From Diphasiastrum complanatum (taxonomy: Eukaryota; Streptophyta; Lycopodiopsida; Lycopodiales; Lycopodiaceae): 64,000 bases of DNA. Made by a program: the position numbers and the translations under genes. The stretch spans positions 25,691,391 through 25,755,390 of the forward strand of contig CM055107.1 of assembly GCA_029204225.1 (NCBI GenBank), read 5' to 3'. Position 1 is the first letter of the stretch. Each line of letters begins with the position of its first letter. Positions 46,451 through 59,365 of this stretch are shown in pieces. Under the pieces are notes generated by a model. It made no database searches, was not told the DNA's origin, and was given only the letters and a program-made list of their open reading frames with translations.

Positions 46451-47020
46451 AGGGATATTTTTGAGCCCACTTTTTTAAGTCTACCCTAAACCCTTAAGTG
46501 GTTTGACTATTGATTGTTTTTTTTTGGGGAGTTTTCGTTTGACACCTTAGAATAAAATGCTCTTTTTATATGATCCAAATTTGGAATGTTTGTGCATCGA
46601 TCTGTCGTGTGGTGGTCTCCTACCCATGATGAGTATATGTATGTGTATGGCAACAGTACATAGGTATTACTTGAGCTATTGGAGAGGCAGATTGTATTTG
46701 GCCCTAAACCATGTAGGAATGTTTAGTTTGTTTGCTTTAAAGTGTAATTATTCACATGTATTGACGCGCATGACATGTAATTTCAATATTTGTGATTATT
46801 AGGGTGTAATTTAATTTATTTATCTATGGCTGAATGTAACGAGTGACTTATTTTGTTCGACCCTAAACTCTAAACTCATTTATTTGAATTCATGTATTGC
46901 ACTCATTAATTCTATAGGGTTGTATTTTTTAAAACTATCTTTTGTTGCTTGCATCAATTATCCCATATGTATTCTTATATCTCGTGACACATCTTAAAGT
47001 CACAGATCTGGCCACAGTCA
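46451..47020. other. Spacer between the two accessory-gene copies
   Basis: AT-rich unique sequence, with short CCCTAAAC-like stretches but no telomeric array. Confidence 0.4.
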
Positions 47021-49146
47021 TCCATGAGTGATGATGAGTTCCTCAGTTATATGGATGAGATGTCTCTCTTGATTGCAGACAGGATTCTAGAGAGACTACG
47101 GGCTTGTTGGGAGGCACATAGTTCCATTAGGTCCACATACTCTCATTTAATAGCTTCTCTCATGCGAGTGATCACATGACCACCCCGCTCATCCTCCGTG
47201 TCCGAAGAAGCACATAGTATAGGATGACTTCCATAGGCGGACAATGGTTTCTAGGTCACATATGCCCTCACAAATTCCGCAGCGGCGTTCTCTCCATCCC
47301 TCAGTGCAGCTCAAAACCCTCTTCACGCAGGTGGTTATCCAAGACAACAAGACAGATCCTTGGCAGCCATCGCACATCAGTTTTCGTAGTTCCAGAGCAG
47401 TTTCGAAGGGCACATTTAGGCAATAATATGTTAAATCTTCAATGCATCTTCAAGTGACAGTCTACAAGCAGATTAGCAGATCTGCATCGGCTGTTTGCAT
47501 CGACTATTTTGAACGGTCACCAACACACTTAGCGCATTTGTAGCAGTAGATTTAAACTTCAGGCAACTGTTTTGGGCCATCCACCATCGCTCATAATTCG
47601 TGGCAAGTTCTATCAACGATTTCACATGGTAGTAGTGCATTGCTTGACAAATTCTAACTATCTATCTGTGGCAATATATTATTGGACTGTGTGCACCTTA
47701 TTACACATGTCAAAACATAATTGGTGCTCCTTCCTATAGCAGTTTAGAGCCTCAGCTTCTTGCACGAGTTTGTATGGCTATATTTTGCCATACCTCTGCA
47801 TTTGTAAATCATTCAGACAGTAGCATTCTTAGTATTGTAGGGGATAGTCGTAGTTGTGATGTTTTCATAGAGCAATATGGCTTCTCTTATTTCTATGTAA
47901 ACTAGAATGACAGTGCATGTGTTGTACTTCCCTGGGAATCCATTTTACATTGCAAATTTGTATTGAATGCTATGTACTGGCTATTCTTTAATCAAGACAG
48001 ATTCTATTGTTTTGTCTCACAACATTTTTCTATAATGAGAATGTTTAGCAATGTTTTCCGTGGTGACTTGGTTTTGGTTTTGAACATAGTTTTAAGTGAT
48101 ATATACAGAGACTTAGATCATTTTTCTAGTATTTGATTCTAACTCTGAGTGCCTACATTCGGAATTGACTTAATGGGAAATCTGTCTATATGTTTTCTTT
48201 GACTGTTGAGGGTCTAAATGATAAGTGAGCACCATGCTAGATGGCGAGTCTCTAACCTCTACACTCGGATGCCCTTGTTGTTTCAAGGACAAATATTGTT
48301 GCCATGTATGATCTTAATTCCTAGTATGTCCATTATACAGAGTTTTACTCCTAACTTGAGTCTAGACTTCATTGTTGAATATTCAATCTTTCTCTTGGCT
48401 ATTTTGTCTTCTTTGCAAGGTTCTACTGGCAACCCCATTGTGGAAACATCTATTGATAACCAGATTGCAATCATTTTATATTTCATTTCGTCCATTCTCT
48501 GTTATTACCTTATTTTCACTAATAATGACAATATTAGCCCATTTGTTGCTCTCCACCAGTGGGAATGAAACTTGTTTATACTACAAATATATATATTTCT
48601 TTTTACTGTTGGTGTGTCACGACAAGAATTTCAAAAAAATCCAAACCATTTCAAGCAACAACGAGAGACAGCTAAGAAGCGACTAGAGACTGTAGGGCCT
48701 TCTCACCTTGGGAGTGGCGGCCAAGGTTCTTTTCATGTCTATTTCGTAAGTCTTCCCACCCATATGTTGAATTTGATATTGTCGTAATTCATATTTTATT
48801 TGTGAATTTTTTTAAATTAAATTACAATCACCAATTTATTGGTTTATGCAAAAATCTGCCGTAAAGCGATCTCCCACAAAAGAGGAGTATAAGTATGCAT
48901 ATTCCAACAACATGCAATCGTTGGAGAGACGAGGAGTGAGAATTGATTGGGATGGATATTCTGAGGTATATATGGCTTCAAGATATATTTTAACTTCACC
49001 ACATTCATGTGGTACAACATCACTTACAAAATTTAAACATCTTTATTGCATGTAGGTATTGCAATCCTAGTCTCATGCATCGCAGTCACATGAGTCTAAT
49101 GACCATGGCCAAAACGGGGATGATTCAGCTGGATCTAATAATTAGG
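47021..49146 (+). pseudogene. CACTA-accessory-like gene, copy 2
   Basis: Diverged homologue of copy 1. The opening MSDDEFLSYMDEMSLLIADR, ILERLRACWEAHSS matches MSGDEALNYLDQLP...LLERLRDRLAAHSS. After a long unrelated stretch (about 47430-48600, perhaps an intron or insertion) the conserved tail RQEFQKNPNHFKQQRETAKK, RLETVGPSHLGSGGQGSFHV resumes (48614 on). A further exon-like block reads PTKEEYKYAYSNNMQSLERR, GVRIDWDGYSE and ends at GAG|GTATAT (48965). A last piece after ATGTAG gives SHASQSHESNDHGQNGDDSA, GSNN and TAG near 49144. The exon structure is partly readable but has stops; a relic or weakly conserved gene. Confidence 0.5.
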
Positions 49147-50379
49147 CCTTTCATTCTGGTATATGTTTGTAATTGGAATATTTATGTATAAATATATATA
49201 ATTTGTTTCACTTAAATCCTCTACATGAATCTTCAATTGCATGGAATGCAATTTAAATGTTTGCAATTTTATTATTTATCAATTATGAACAAATGATTAT
49301 GCTTACCAACTTCATAAGAAGTGGTCCAAAAGACTCTTGGGGTTGGAAGAAAAAAAATTGGCTCCATTCTTACCTCAAAAAAAAAATTCCATTTTGCAGC
49401 CTCAGAATAAACCTCGGAATAGAGTGCATTGTTAAGAGGAATATACCAAGCTTGGATATCCCTTGGTATATGCCTCGGAAAATACATGCAACCAACAACC
49501 TTTTCAGAGGGATATACCAAGGTCTTTCAATATATGCCTCGGTTTATACATGCTATAAACAAAGCAAAAATGAGATGAAGAAGCCTCGATTACCGAGGTA
49601 ATTATCGAGATCTCTTTTCGAGGTATACATCGTGGTATATACCAAGGTTTGGGAACTTTTTTCAAAAAAAAAAAAATGTCAAAACATCTCCAAATTGTTG
49701 TTGTGCAGATCTTAGTGATTATGATCAGATCTACATGAATTCTTCAATTCTAGTATGGTAGATGAATGATTTCTAGCTTGTGAATGATTCTAGATGTGCA
49801 TCCAAATTTAGCCAAGACCTAATTGATCCATTAAGTGTGTTTTGGATATGAAATTCTAACAATATGGAGGGTACAACAAGACTCACAAATAGCCAAGAAG
49901 TACGATAAACCCATTCCGTGCATTTTCTAAGATTTACTATATAGTTTTAATCCTCCAATAAGATATGGCTTAGGCTTTGAAAGAGGCATCGCAGTGACAA
50001 CTGCCACTTCTCTTATCGAAGTGACTAGTTTCTGGCCTCTACATCACTTTCCTCCCTGTTATATTGATTATGACCTCCAGAAGCTATAACGGAGTCGGTC
50101 CAGACCCCATCTTCCTAATTACTTGTACTAGATTGTACTTCTCGACCCTCCATAGATTCTTTTTCAGAATTTGCTCACTTGCAACTCACTTGAAGTTCAC
50201 AATGATTCAAGTAGAAAGATGCTCTTGATCTTTATTTAAAAGAACTTTTTGGAAGGATTCTACAAAACAATGCTCAAGAAAGTTGAAGTTGATTTGACTC
50301 TAGAAACTCACAAAGGTTTTACTTGATTTTATCTCCTCAAATTAGATTTCTAGCCCTTCTTATAGACTCCTAGTCTTGG

Positions 50380-50381
<2 letters not shown>
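49147..50381. other. Spacer with a foldback-rich patch
   Basis: At 49385-49655, ATATACCAAGG and its reverse complement CCTTGGTATAT recur several times together with CCTCGG, so the patch can fold in many ways. Rest is unique; no gene. Confidence 0.5.

Positions 50382-50466
<85 letters not shown>
50382..50466. repeat. (CT)n microsatellite
   Basis: About 42 units, pure. Confidence 0.97.
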
Positions 50467-50469
<3 letters not shown>

Positions 50470-53400
50470 GATTGAATGGAGATAAGATGAGATTGGATAA
50501 GAAAACTATCAAATCTAATCAATTTTTTGCAATATTTAGACAAACAATGACTCAATCTCTTTCCCTCTTCTTGATGGTTCTAAAAGACTTGTAAATCAAC
50601 TTTAAAGGGCTTGTTCTCAGCGTTAATTAATTTTTTTTCATGACACAAAGTCAAATCTCATTAATGAAAAATAAACTTTGACGCTACCTCTTAGATTTGC
50701 ACCAAAAAACTCATGCAATTGAGGGTTTCTAACTGGACATGTAGTATGTGGATGATCTCTATCATTGGCTCATCTTCATCACTTTGTTTTGATTCATGAT
50801 GTAAATTGAAATTGGTTGGATCTTATGAAAAAAGAAGATAAATGCAGGTACAGAGGTTCCCATATTTGTGGGTAGTATGGCTACTGACCCTCACCAAGTT
50901 TTCATCACAAATCTTCAAACTCTTCAAATATTTTAACTATGTCATTGACTTAAAGACAATAAACTTTAATTCTCATCCTTTGTACTCCACATTCAATTTA
51001 TTGTTCTAGCAAAATTTCACCCATATAGAAACCCTAATGATCAAACATCAAGATCATACATCTACTTGAGATATACCACATCCATCTTCTTTTCAATAAA
51101 AGATCGATTCCTCCAAGGGTTCATTTGTGTTATCAATAATATCAAAGTCATTATCATCTGAGTTTGAATACAACAATAGGTCTATGAAGTAAAGGCATGT
51201 ACGAATCTATGGAATACCTCCTCCTTAGCCACGTATTATAAAGGCCCTACAAAAATTGTAAAAATATCATTAGTGCTCTTGCTAGACTCCACGCTTGTAG
51301 GTTCTTACTAGGTATTTATTATGGTGGTATAAGATTGTTTTGTTGGTTATGGCAACATAACAATGCTACATGGATTAGGTGAAGATTTAGTGCCCTATGA
51401 AATATTAATCAGCTTAACATATGAAAAGCCGCTTGTATAAAGTGGTTTGTAAGCTAACTGTGGTTTGTAAGCTACAAAATCTCGACAAATCTTGATCCTT
51501 CCACTATAGCTAGCTGTGTTATAAAAAAAAACAAAAAAGGATTCACTTGTTCAAGGAGATTTGTCATGCTCATCTCCTCGATCCTTTTTTCCGTAGATGT
51601 TGAGTCTCGTATCTTTAGGCATAGAAAAAAATATTGGCATTTTGGTAGAGGCAAATCAGGATTACACCAATCCACCTGCAACTTGGGACAAATTTTCTTG
51701 CTTAGATTTCTTGTGAACCACACTGAAAGATACTGGTGTAGAACCCAATCTAATACACTCACATGCATTGCTTTTAGATGATTCACTGAAATTTTTCAAA
51801 GTGTGACATGTTGCGGCAAATCTTGGAAAGTCCCCCTCAATAATAGGCCACCTCAACAAAGGATTTGCATGTCAAAAACTAGAGCCCCTTTTTTTATACA
51901 CTACATGACACAAGTGGCTGCAGAGAGGGTATGTACAAGATCTTCATTTGAAATGCCACAAAGCTTTAGGAGTCACTAATCAAAGAGCCTTCGACATGTT
52001 CATTGGCAAAAGCAACAACTTAGCCTCATGTTTTGCAAGTTTATTGTTTCTGCCTCCATCAACTTCTTTCTAAGATTATGCACTTCCTCTTTTTGGTGCA
52101 TAGCTGCTTGTCTCTCAAGGTGTAGTGCATCTTTGTATAACTCCTTTTTTTTCTCTTTCTCCCTCTAGGTCAAGCCCACCATTTTGCAGTCTATCCAAGA
52201 CTTCTCTCAACCCTCTGGTCTCTACCTCAACCATTTATTTTTTATGCAACATCATTTTCTTGTATGTGTCTAATTTTCATATCTAATTTTCTCGAATGAT
52301 TTGTACATTGCTAAACTCAGAATGGGTTTTGGAGGCAAAGGTGACTTATCTTTCAACTTCTTCACATATGGGTGAAAATAGTATCTCCATGCCACTTTTG
52401 TTGGTGTGGTCTATATAGACAATATTGTGGTTTTTATGGTTGCCACACCTTGTTTCTCCTTTGTATCAACATTACTTATGGCTGCGCCCCCAAGTTCTAG
52501 ATCTGATATAATGTTTATTTCTTATCTTGATTTTTATCCAACTATATTATCCAAGACAATGCATCTATTGTCACTCTCCATTAGTATAATCTACTTAGGG
52601 CTATGTCAAGAGCATCAATTGTATCAATAGTTGATTTAAAATATGGAAAACTACTTTTAACATCTCAATGACAATTATAGTGGTGTCGAGAAAAAACAAA
52701 AAGACTGAGACACAAAATTATAGAGTGGTCCTTAACCACCCCATCCCCCTCTTTGGCAACTTGTTCATATCCACCCAATCCCACCCAACTTGTTCATATC
52801 CACTAGCATCTTGCACTTGTATGGATGAAATTTATTCTTTATGTGAAATTTGGGCCAAGTTTGGAAATGTCAAAGCTAAAAACTACGATTTTATTTATGG
52901 CACATGCGGCTTCAAGAATATTTTGTAAACTCTAACACATGTGCATTGGAACAAGGTCAATGCTAGCTTGGACCTCTCTCATTGCTTTTTTAATCTATAA
53001 TGTAGTGGAGAGTAATCAGACTTTGCCCACTACATACAGAGAGTTGTGCCAACTGGAGGAGGTTGGCTCAAATGCTCAATATCATTTCTTATGGAGAAAC
53101 ATTAACTAGCATAAACTAAAAACATAGCAAATGGGAAATAACACACAAATCAACACAAAAGCATAAGCAAAGAGTGATTAGCAATTGAGGATGCTTGAGC
53201 TCCCAAAATGATAGAGTCTCCTCCCTCTATTAAGCATGAAAAATAGAGTATGAATGGTGGTCTTTTTTTATAAATGGGGAAGGCCCTTGTCCCAAAATCC
53301 TATTGGTTGATATGCACATTGATCCTATCCATTCATCTTGGACCCAACTTAATCCAAGGGTCCACAAAAAGTACATTAGAAATCACAAGATTCATGTGAT

Positions 53401-53700
53401 TCCAAAATTGGACCCAACTTAAAAAAGTTTAATACTAAGTTCTAACCTGACTTTGGGCCTCAAGTTTTATTTTAATTACAAAAGGGCCCAAGTCTATTAT
53501 TTCTATTTACATTTAACTTGGGTGCTCATTGGGCCATGGGCTTATACGCGCAAGAAGCCATGCCCTCGCAACACATTTATTCACCAAATTTATTTACTTG
53601 CTTTGTGTTGGGAATACCCCCAACAGGTACCACGGCTTGAAGTAGTGTCGGTCCCTCGGCACTCTACCAGTTCAGTATAGTGGTCGCTGGACCTGTGTAT
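50467..53700. other. Intergenic sequence, no recognised gene
   Basis: Short frames such as 51472-51786 (minus) and 52668-52928 (plus) have no family signature. At 53270-53626 the text (GGACCCAACTTAA twice, GGGCCCAAG, ending TGTTGGGAATACCCCCAACA) has the look of an LTR end, but no partner was found. Confidence 0.35.
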
Positions 53701-53733
53701 GGTGGATCAGGTACCATAAAATTTATTATGGTT

Positions 53734-55784
53734 CTAGTTAGTGAGAAGGGACTTGTGGACGTCGATTATCCATCGTTGGTCGACCCATGCTTGAAAGCGG
53801 CCCGTCCAAGCTTCGCCAAGGAGTGCGGCTCGGTAGTACACACGAGCTAATGGCAGTTGATCTTCCACCTTGCCAGAAGTTAATGTCATATTTGGGTCAA
53901 AGAATATCGGTGGGAGAAAATTGTCCCACTTGGTCTCGATTCCCATGAGATACTCCAAGTCTCAGACGTAAGTTGCTATCACGCGGACTATTGGGTCAAG
54001 ACAATTGAAATACTTAGTTGAGAATTGGGTGAGAGCCCTTCGGTTGTCTACATCCGTATTCGAAACATGCTTTGATGGAATTCTTGCCCAATTCAAGTTA
54101 TTGAGGGTGATCTTGTCTAGTGGAGTGCCGCATTCCACCCATTTGGTTCTGCTTGTGCATGGTAGAAAATGCGCATTCACTCTTAGTTGTTGTGGACTCA
54201 TCACGTACGTCCTGATGGCTGCAAGGTCGCGTTCAAACAGCTGCTGGTGCCACTTTGGTTGTTTTTGGAGGGCAGGGAGTGCTTGCAAGTCGTTTTCCTT
54301 GACTGTCTGAGCATGAAATTTTTTGGTTGCCTCTTGAAGACTCGTGGAGATATTTAGATTGGAACTCGTTGATCTTTTCCTCCACGGACTTTGGACGCCA
54401 GAAGGCGCGGCTGAAAGATATGGACCGCGAGCCTCTAGATGTAGAGGCTTGACCCTCCCTCTGGCTTTGACTCAGATCTGTCTCTTGGCTCTGATCTTGT
54501 GCGCCTTGCGTATCTACTCTTTTATCTAGGGGCCCTTGGTCTTGTGCGCCTGACCCCTGATCCTGACTGCTTCCCCATGCTGCCTGTTGCCCTTTGTAGG
54601 AGCCCATGACTGCCGAAGGTAGATGGGGTTAGAATTGTCACCGGGGTTGGCTGAGGTCGCTGCTCCATGAATTTTTGACAAGCCTTGAGGGCTTGCTTTG
54701 CATGGGCGAGCTCCTGATTTGCGCTTGACCTATACTTATCAAACTTCGCCTGGTAGCTGTTGAGTGTCTAGCTATATATTTGCACATAATGTCGGAAGAG
54801 ATTCATTTCTACTTGCGAGAGTGGCCTTGAATCAGGTGCGGGTTGAGCTAACCAGGCGAGTTTTTCCTATTGTATAGCTTGCACCTCTGCTCCCATCCTT
54901 GCATTCTCTATTTCATAGATCTGTAACTGCACCTAGAGGGGGACAAGTCTTTGGGAGGCTTCTACTTGAAGCTCTTACACCTTTGTTGGAGCATCCTTGA
55001 CTGCTGCAAAGATATTGATTTAAGCCGTCTTCCTTTTCTTGTAGCTTCTGAATCTCCCAGTGCCCATCTGGCTGAAGGTACCCAAGGCTTGGTAGGCCAT
55101 CAATAGATCTGTAGGGATAGTCAGCATGCTTGCGCTGACAGGGGCTTGTGTTGTAGTGGCTTCGATGACCTGCACTATGTCATCATCATCTTCTATCAAC
55201 TTCTCAGGAGTTGTCTGGCCATCAGGTGCAGTGGATTCGGCACCATCTGGCGATGGCACAAATTGTGTATGTACAAATGCATCATCAAGCAATGGTTTGT
55301 CACCCTTGGCAAGCTTTGATGGAGAGTGGGGGGTGTGAGGGAAGCATAAGTGAAAACAGGGACAGGAAAAGTCTGTCCAAACGAGAAAATGGGAGAAATA
55401 GTGAGAAACTGGAGAGTGGTGTGGAGGACGAAAGGAGAAGAAGATGGTGATGAACCTTGGCATGGCAGTGTAAAATTGATGACCTACATCCATGCCAGGG
55501 TGTCGGGAGAGAGTTGTTAATTGGCTAGATTGAACTGGAGAGGGAGAGATGTAGAAGTAGGAGAGATGGAAGAGGCGATAGTGATAGAAGGGGTGGTGGA
55601 AGAGGGAATAGAGGCAGAGGTGGTATGAACAGAAGAAAGGAAAATGGAGGCGGAAGTGACAATAGAGGATTGAACAAAAGAAGAGGTGGCGACGGTAGAA
55701 GCAGAAGTCGTTAGTGGGGTGGAGTTCGTGTGGCATCTGGCAATAGGTGGAGACGAAGGAGAGGGGGTAGCACCATGCATTCAC
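53734..55784 (-). pseudogene. Unrecognised minus-strand ORF block, probably retroelement-related
   Basis: A series of frames in one orientation. 55784-55020 ends with an acidic stretch (KLIEDDDDIVQVIEA) and a basic tail (RFRSYKKRKTA). 54607-54233 is Gln/Ser-rich. 54288-53962 has LFERDLAAIRTYVMSPQQLR and 53958-53734 has YRAALLGEAWTGRFQAWVDQ. The translation between them is Glu/Gln/Ala-rich and coiled-coil-like but stopped. I do not recognise a domain. Its place downstream of an LTR-like region with a TATA box (56849-56856) suggests a gag or extra ORF of a second retroelement; this is inference. Confidence 0.35.
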
Positions 55785-57761
55785 TTGCTGGTCGTTGTGT
55801 CAGTGACTGCAGGTTGGGTGGATGTGGATGCAATGGATGGAGGGTATAGGTTAGTATGTGGTACGGTGGCTGAGAGAATGCTAGATCTATGAAAACTGCA
55901 CACCCTCGCCTCCAGAAGTGCACAGGTGAAGTTACACAGCACGATCACAAGAGTTAGGTTTGATAGAAATGGTTAGTTCATGAATAAGAAAAGTATGTCA
56001 ATTGTATGGCACTACTCTGGGGCCAAGGAATCCCAGAAAGGACTTCATAGTCTGACTGAACAGCTTGGACTGGATTCGGTCCTATCGAAATGTTGAAACA
56101 ACTAGAAAGTTGTTTAGCAAGTGTGTTGCTGTCTGGATTACTGGGTCCGTGATAGTCTCTATCAAGTACCCATTGTTAGTTTGGATCGGAACCTTTGGGG
56201 TAGTCTAGGTGATGAATGGCCTTATCAAGGTCTTTGTCAGGCGATGGGAGATTGGTTGACGATCATCGGACATTATGCTGATGGTGATCATTGAGTTAGT
56301 GTTAATGCATACCTTGTACGTGTGGTACCTTGGTACAAGAAGTGAAAACATGACTTTTGCGTGTCCCGGGTGGCGTAAGCGTGAAGGGCAAGGTCCATGT
56401 TAATGTTAGAACTGAAAAGCGCTGAGAAAAAACCCATTGCTTCAAGAAGAGGACCAGCCATCTGAAGCCATGGTTTGATCAAGACGTCAGAAGGCAATGG
56501 CTAGATCTGGGTGGTGGATGGTATTTTGTGCTTGATCACCTCCTTGGTGCCAGAGTCGTCAGAAGAGAAAGAAGACCATGTTAGCAGTGGTAGTTAGAGT
56601 ATGTTACAAAGAAAAGTGGTAAAAAAGTGACAAAAATGGTGAAAACAGTAAAAAGGCTTGGAAAAGTGGACAACAACAGAAAATGAAAAACGGATAGTGG
56701 CAATGATGGTATTGAGCGTAGATCTGAGTTCAGAGAGTGCAGATGATGGCTGGTAGGAGTTTTGGTAGCAAACGGAGAATGTGGAAATTTTGCATAAAAT
56801 TTTAGAAGAGCTTCGCTAGGCAAAGTGACAAATGACTCAAATTCTGCCCTTATATAATGGAATTTAGAGTGCGTATTAGGTGAAATCCACTTTTACAAGT
56901 TCAATTCCACCCAAATTTTTGTAGAAACCTTCTTCACAAAATTCTAAGACCTCAGAGAAGTCTGCGAAGGTCCAGAAGGTGATTTGACTGCCCTGCGAAG
57001 GTTCTACAAGGATTCAGACAGTTTGTGACGGTTGAGTCCTCGCAGCAAGTGATCTCTCGCAAACTAGATGTTGGATTTTCAAGATCAGACCATGTAGGCA
57101 GGCTAATCTCACTGATTTGATTCCATTTATGCCTCTTGTGAAGGTTGGTTTGATGATCTTAATGCTCTGCGAAGGTTCTAAAGATTCTGCTCTTCTGAAC
57201 TCTCACAAGCACTCAAAATTGATGATTTCTCCATCAGTAACTCTCGCAGAGATTTTCATAGATGCATCTGGGTCAGATCTAATGATTGTTTAAAGAGCTA
57301 ACTATAGAGGGATCTCCAAAAATCATGAAAAAATTTCTCTTTTTAAGTGTTTTTTGGATGAGATTTTGAGATTCTCTGATCCTTAACTCTTGCAAACTGG
57401 TCATCTATTGCATCCACGTTAGATCTGACTACAAGTAGTTTTCTAAAAGTTTTGATAGATATTTGGTAGCTGATCCATGAGTTTTAGTAGATGTTGCTCT
57501 TATTTTGCCACGTTTTCTTGAGATCAGGGTCCCTGATTTGCAAAATGAGAGGCTGAATAGTGCTACTTGATGATTTGCTTCCCTGGCGATCCTATCTGAT
57601 ATGGATCCCTCTTGAATCTTGTTGGATCTCCTTTGATATTATCAGATCTTGCTGGATCTTGGCAGATCTTTCTAGATCTGATTTGATTTGCATAGATCTG
57701 GTTGTGATGGCCTTGTAGATGGAGTTTACATGTCGTGCCATCACCAACTTGGATTTGGCTC
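55785..57761 (-). other. Possible LTR/leader region between the two minus-strand blocks
   Basis: Follows the end of the element H integrase. It holds many AACTCTCGCA / CTGCGAAGGTTC variants (56960-57400), also seen at 63590-64000. A minus-strand TATA box, TATATAAG, lies at 56856-56849. A stretch at 55945-55965 (GCACGATCACAAGAGTTAGG) matches 63225-63250. These shared signals fit related LTRs of about 1-1.5 kb, but I could not fix ends or a PBS. Confidence 0.35.
56849..56856 (-). promoter_or_regulatory. TATA box candidate
   Basis: TATATAAGG on the minus strand in an otherwise non-coding stretch; probably an LTR promoter. Confidence 0.4.
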
Positions 57762-59160
57762 ACTGAAGTGGCCAATATTTGTGCAATCGGCTACTGTTGA
57801 TGGGTGTGTCGAAAGGTGTCCCATCTAGCTTTTCCAGGTTCACGGCTCCGTGATTGAGAATCTCCTTGATTCAATAAGGACCTTCACCTGTGAACTTCAA
57901 TTTACCCTTGATTGCTTTGGTTTTATACATGAGGACCAGATTTCAAGTGCAAAGATCCTTCTTTTGTAACCGATGATCATGCCATGCCTTGCGTCTTTCT
58001 TTTTCAGTTGCCAATGCATGCACAACTAGTAAGCAGGTTTTACACATTTTATGCAATGCTTCATGGCGTAATTGTAAGGATCTGGATTCATCAAGACGTT
58101 GCGTTGTGGCAATTCTTAATGAAGGAACCAAAATCTCCACTAGCATTACAACATCTTGACCATAGACCAGTTGAAATGGCGTTTGATCAGTGCTCCCCTT
58201 ATATGATGTCCTGAATGTCCACAGAGCAGCATGCAATTTGTGTTCCTAGTCAGGTCTGCTAGCTTCAACTGTTTTCATGATTATGCTACACATGATCTTA
58301 TTGGATGATTCTGCTTGCCCATTACCATGAGAATAATAAGACGTACTAGTTCTATGGATCACGAAGAAGTCCTCCAATAGGAGCTTGATGGTCTCATCGA
58401 TGAAATGATTTCTGCGATCACTGACTATCTCCACCGAGCATCCAAAGTGTACAATGATATTTTCATAAAGAAACTTGGCAGTTGTCCTAGCATCTGCTAC
58501 TCGTACTGCCTTGGCTTCAACCCACTTGCTGAGGTAGTCGGTGGCCACGATAATGTATCAGACCTGGGTATTTCTTGCCATAGGGTGGATTGGTCCAATA
58601 TAATCCAAACTCCACTTCTCAAATGGTGCTTGAGGTAGGACCGGGTATAGAAGATCATAATTTAGTCTCATTGGTTTCCTTGTCCTTTGGCACACATCAT
58701 ATTTTTTCAAGTATTCCTCCGTATCTTTATGGATTGTTGGCCACCAACATCCTGATTGCAAGATCTTGCAAACTATAATGTCGGATGCAAAGTGACCACC
58801 ACCCATTCCTTCATGTGAAAGCAAAATGATTTGGGTGGCCTCATGAGGAAGAATACAACGTCGAAGAATTCCATCTAGTCCTCTTCAGTACAACTGGTAG
58901 GCAATTAGCTGATAAGGTCTGGCTTTTATAATCAATTTTCATTGTTCCGTCTTAGGTAGTAATTTGTCTGGTTGGCCCTGTATTAGATATTCAAGTATGT
59001 CAGCGGCCCATTCCGGTACTGTGTCGATATAAAATAAGATAGCATTAGGTAGCTCATCATCAAGTTGGGTTGCAATTTCCTTTACCTTGATTCGCGAACA
59101 TGATTCGCCATGTAATGTTTGTTGGAAATTAAACCCACAATTGCCTCCTTGGTGAATCAT
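57762..59160 (-). pseudogene. Element H integrase
   Basis: Fragments read ILRRCILPHEATQIILLSHE, GGGHFASDIIVCKILQSGCW, WPTIHKDTEEYLKKYDVCQR (zinc finger in which the first Cys of the C-x2-C is Tyr), FEKWSLDYIGPIHPM (first D), TQV then TGA where CGA is expected, YIIVATDYLSKWVEAKAV, CSVEIVSDRRNHFI (second D), SHGNGQAESSNK (E), FRTSYKGSTDQTPFQLVYGQ and the tail LKFTGEGPY...KEILNHGAVNLEKLDGTPF. DDE residues are present, but the finger is damaged and there are several stops. The tail without a chromodomain separates it from C, D and B. Confidence 0.87.
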
Positions 59161-59365
59161 AACTTAGACAACCATTACTTGAAGGATGTCTACAACGGGC
59201 TTCCGACTAATCTCCAGCAAAGGGTAACCAATCCTATCATAATTTCAAAGTTCAAATGTTAAGTTTAATAGCTTGAAGTCATTGAAGACTTGGCCATCTT
59301 CAAGGACTTCCACAAAATTTGCATTTAGAACAAGCTTGCAGATTTGCATTGTTTTTTAGACAGTC

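Noticed and set aside
46485-46880. Telomere-like CCCTAAA stretches
   Set aside because: Only single or paired degenerate units; no array.
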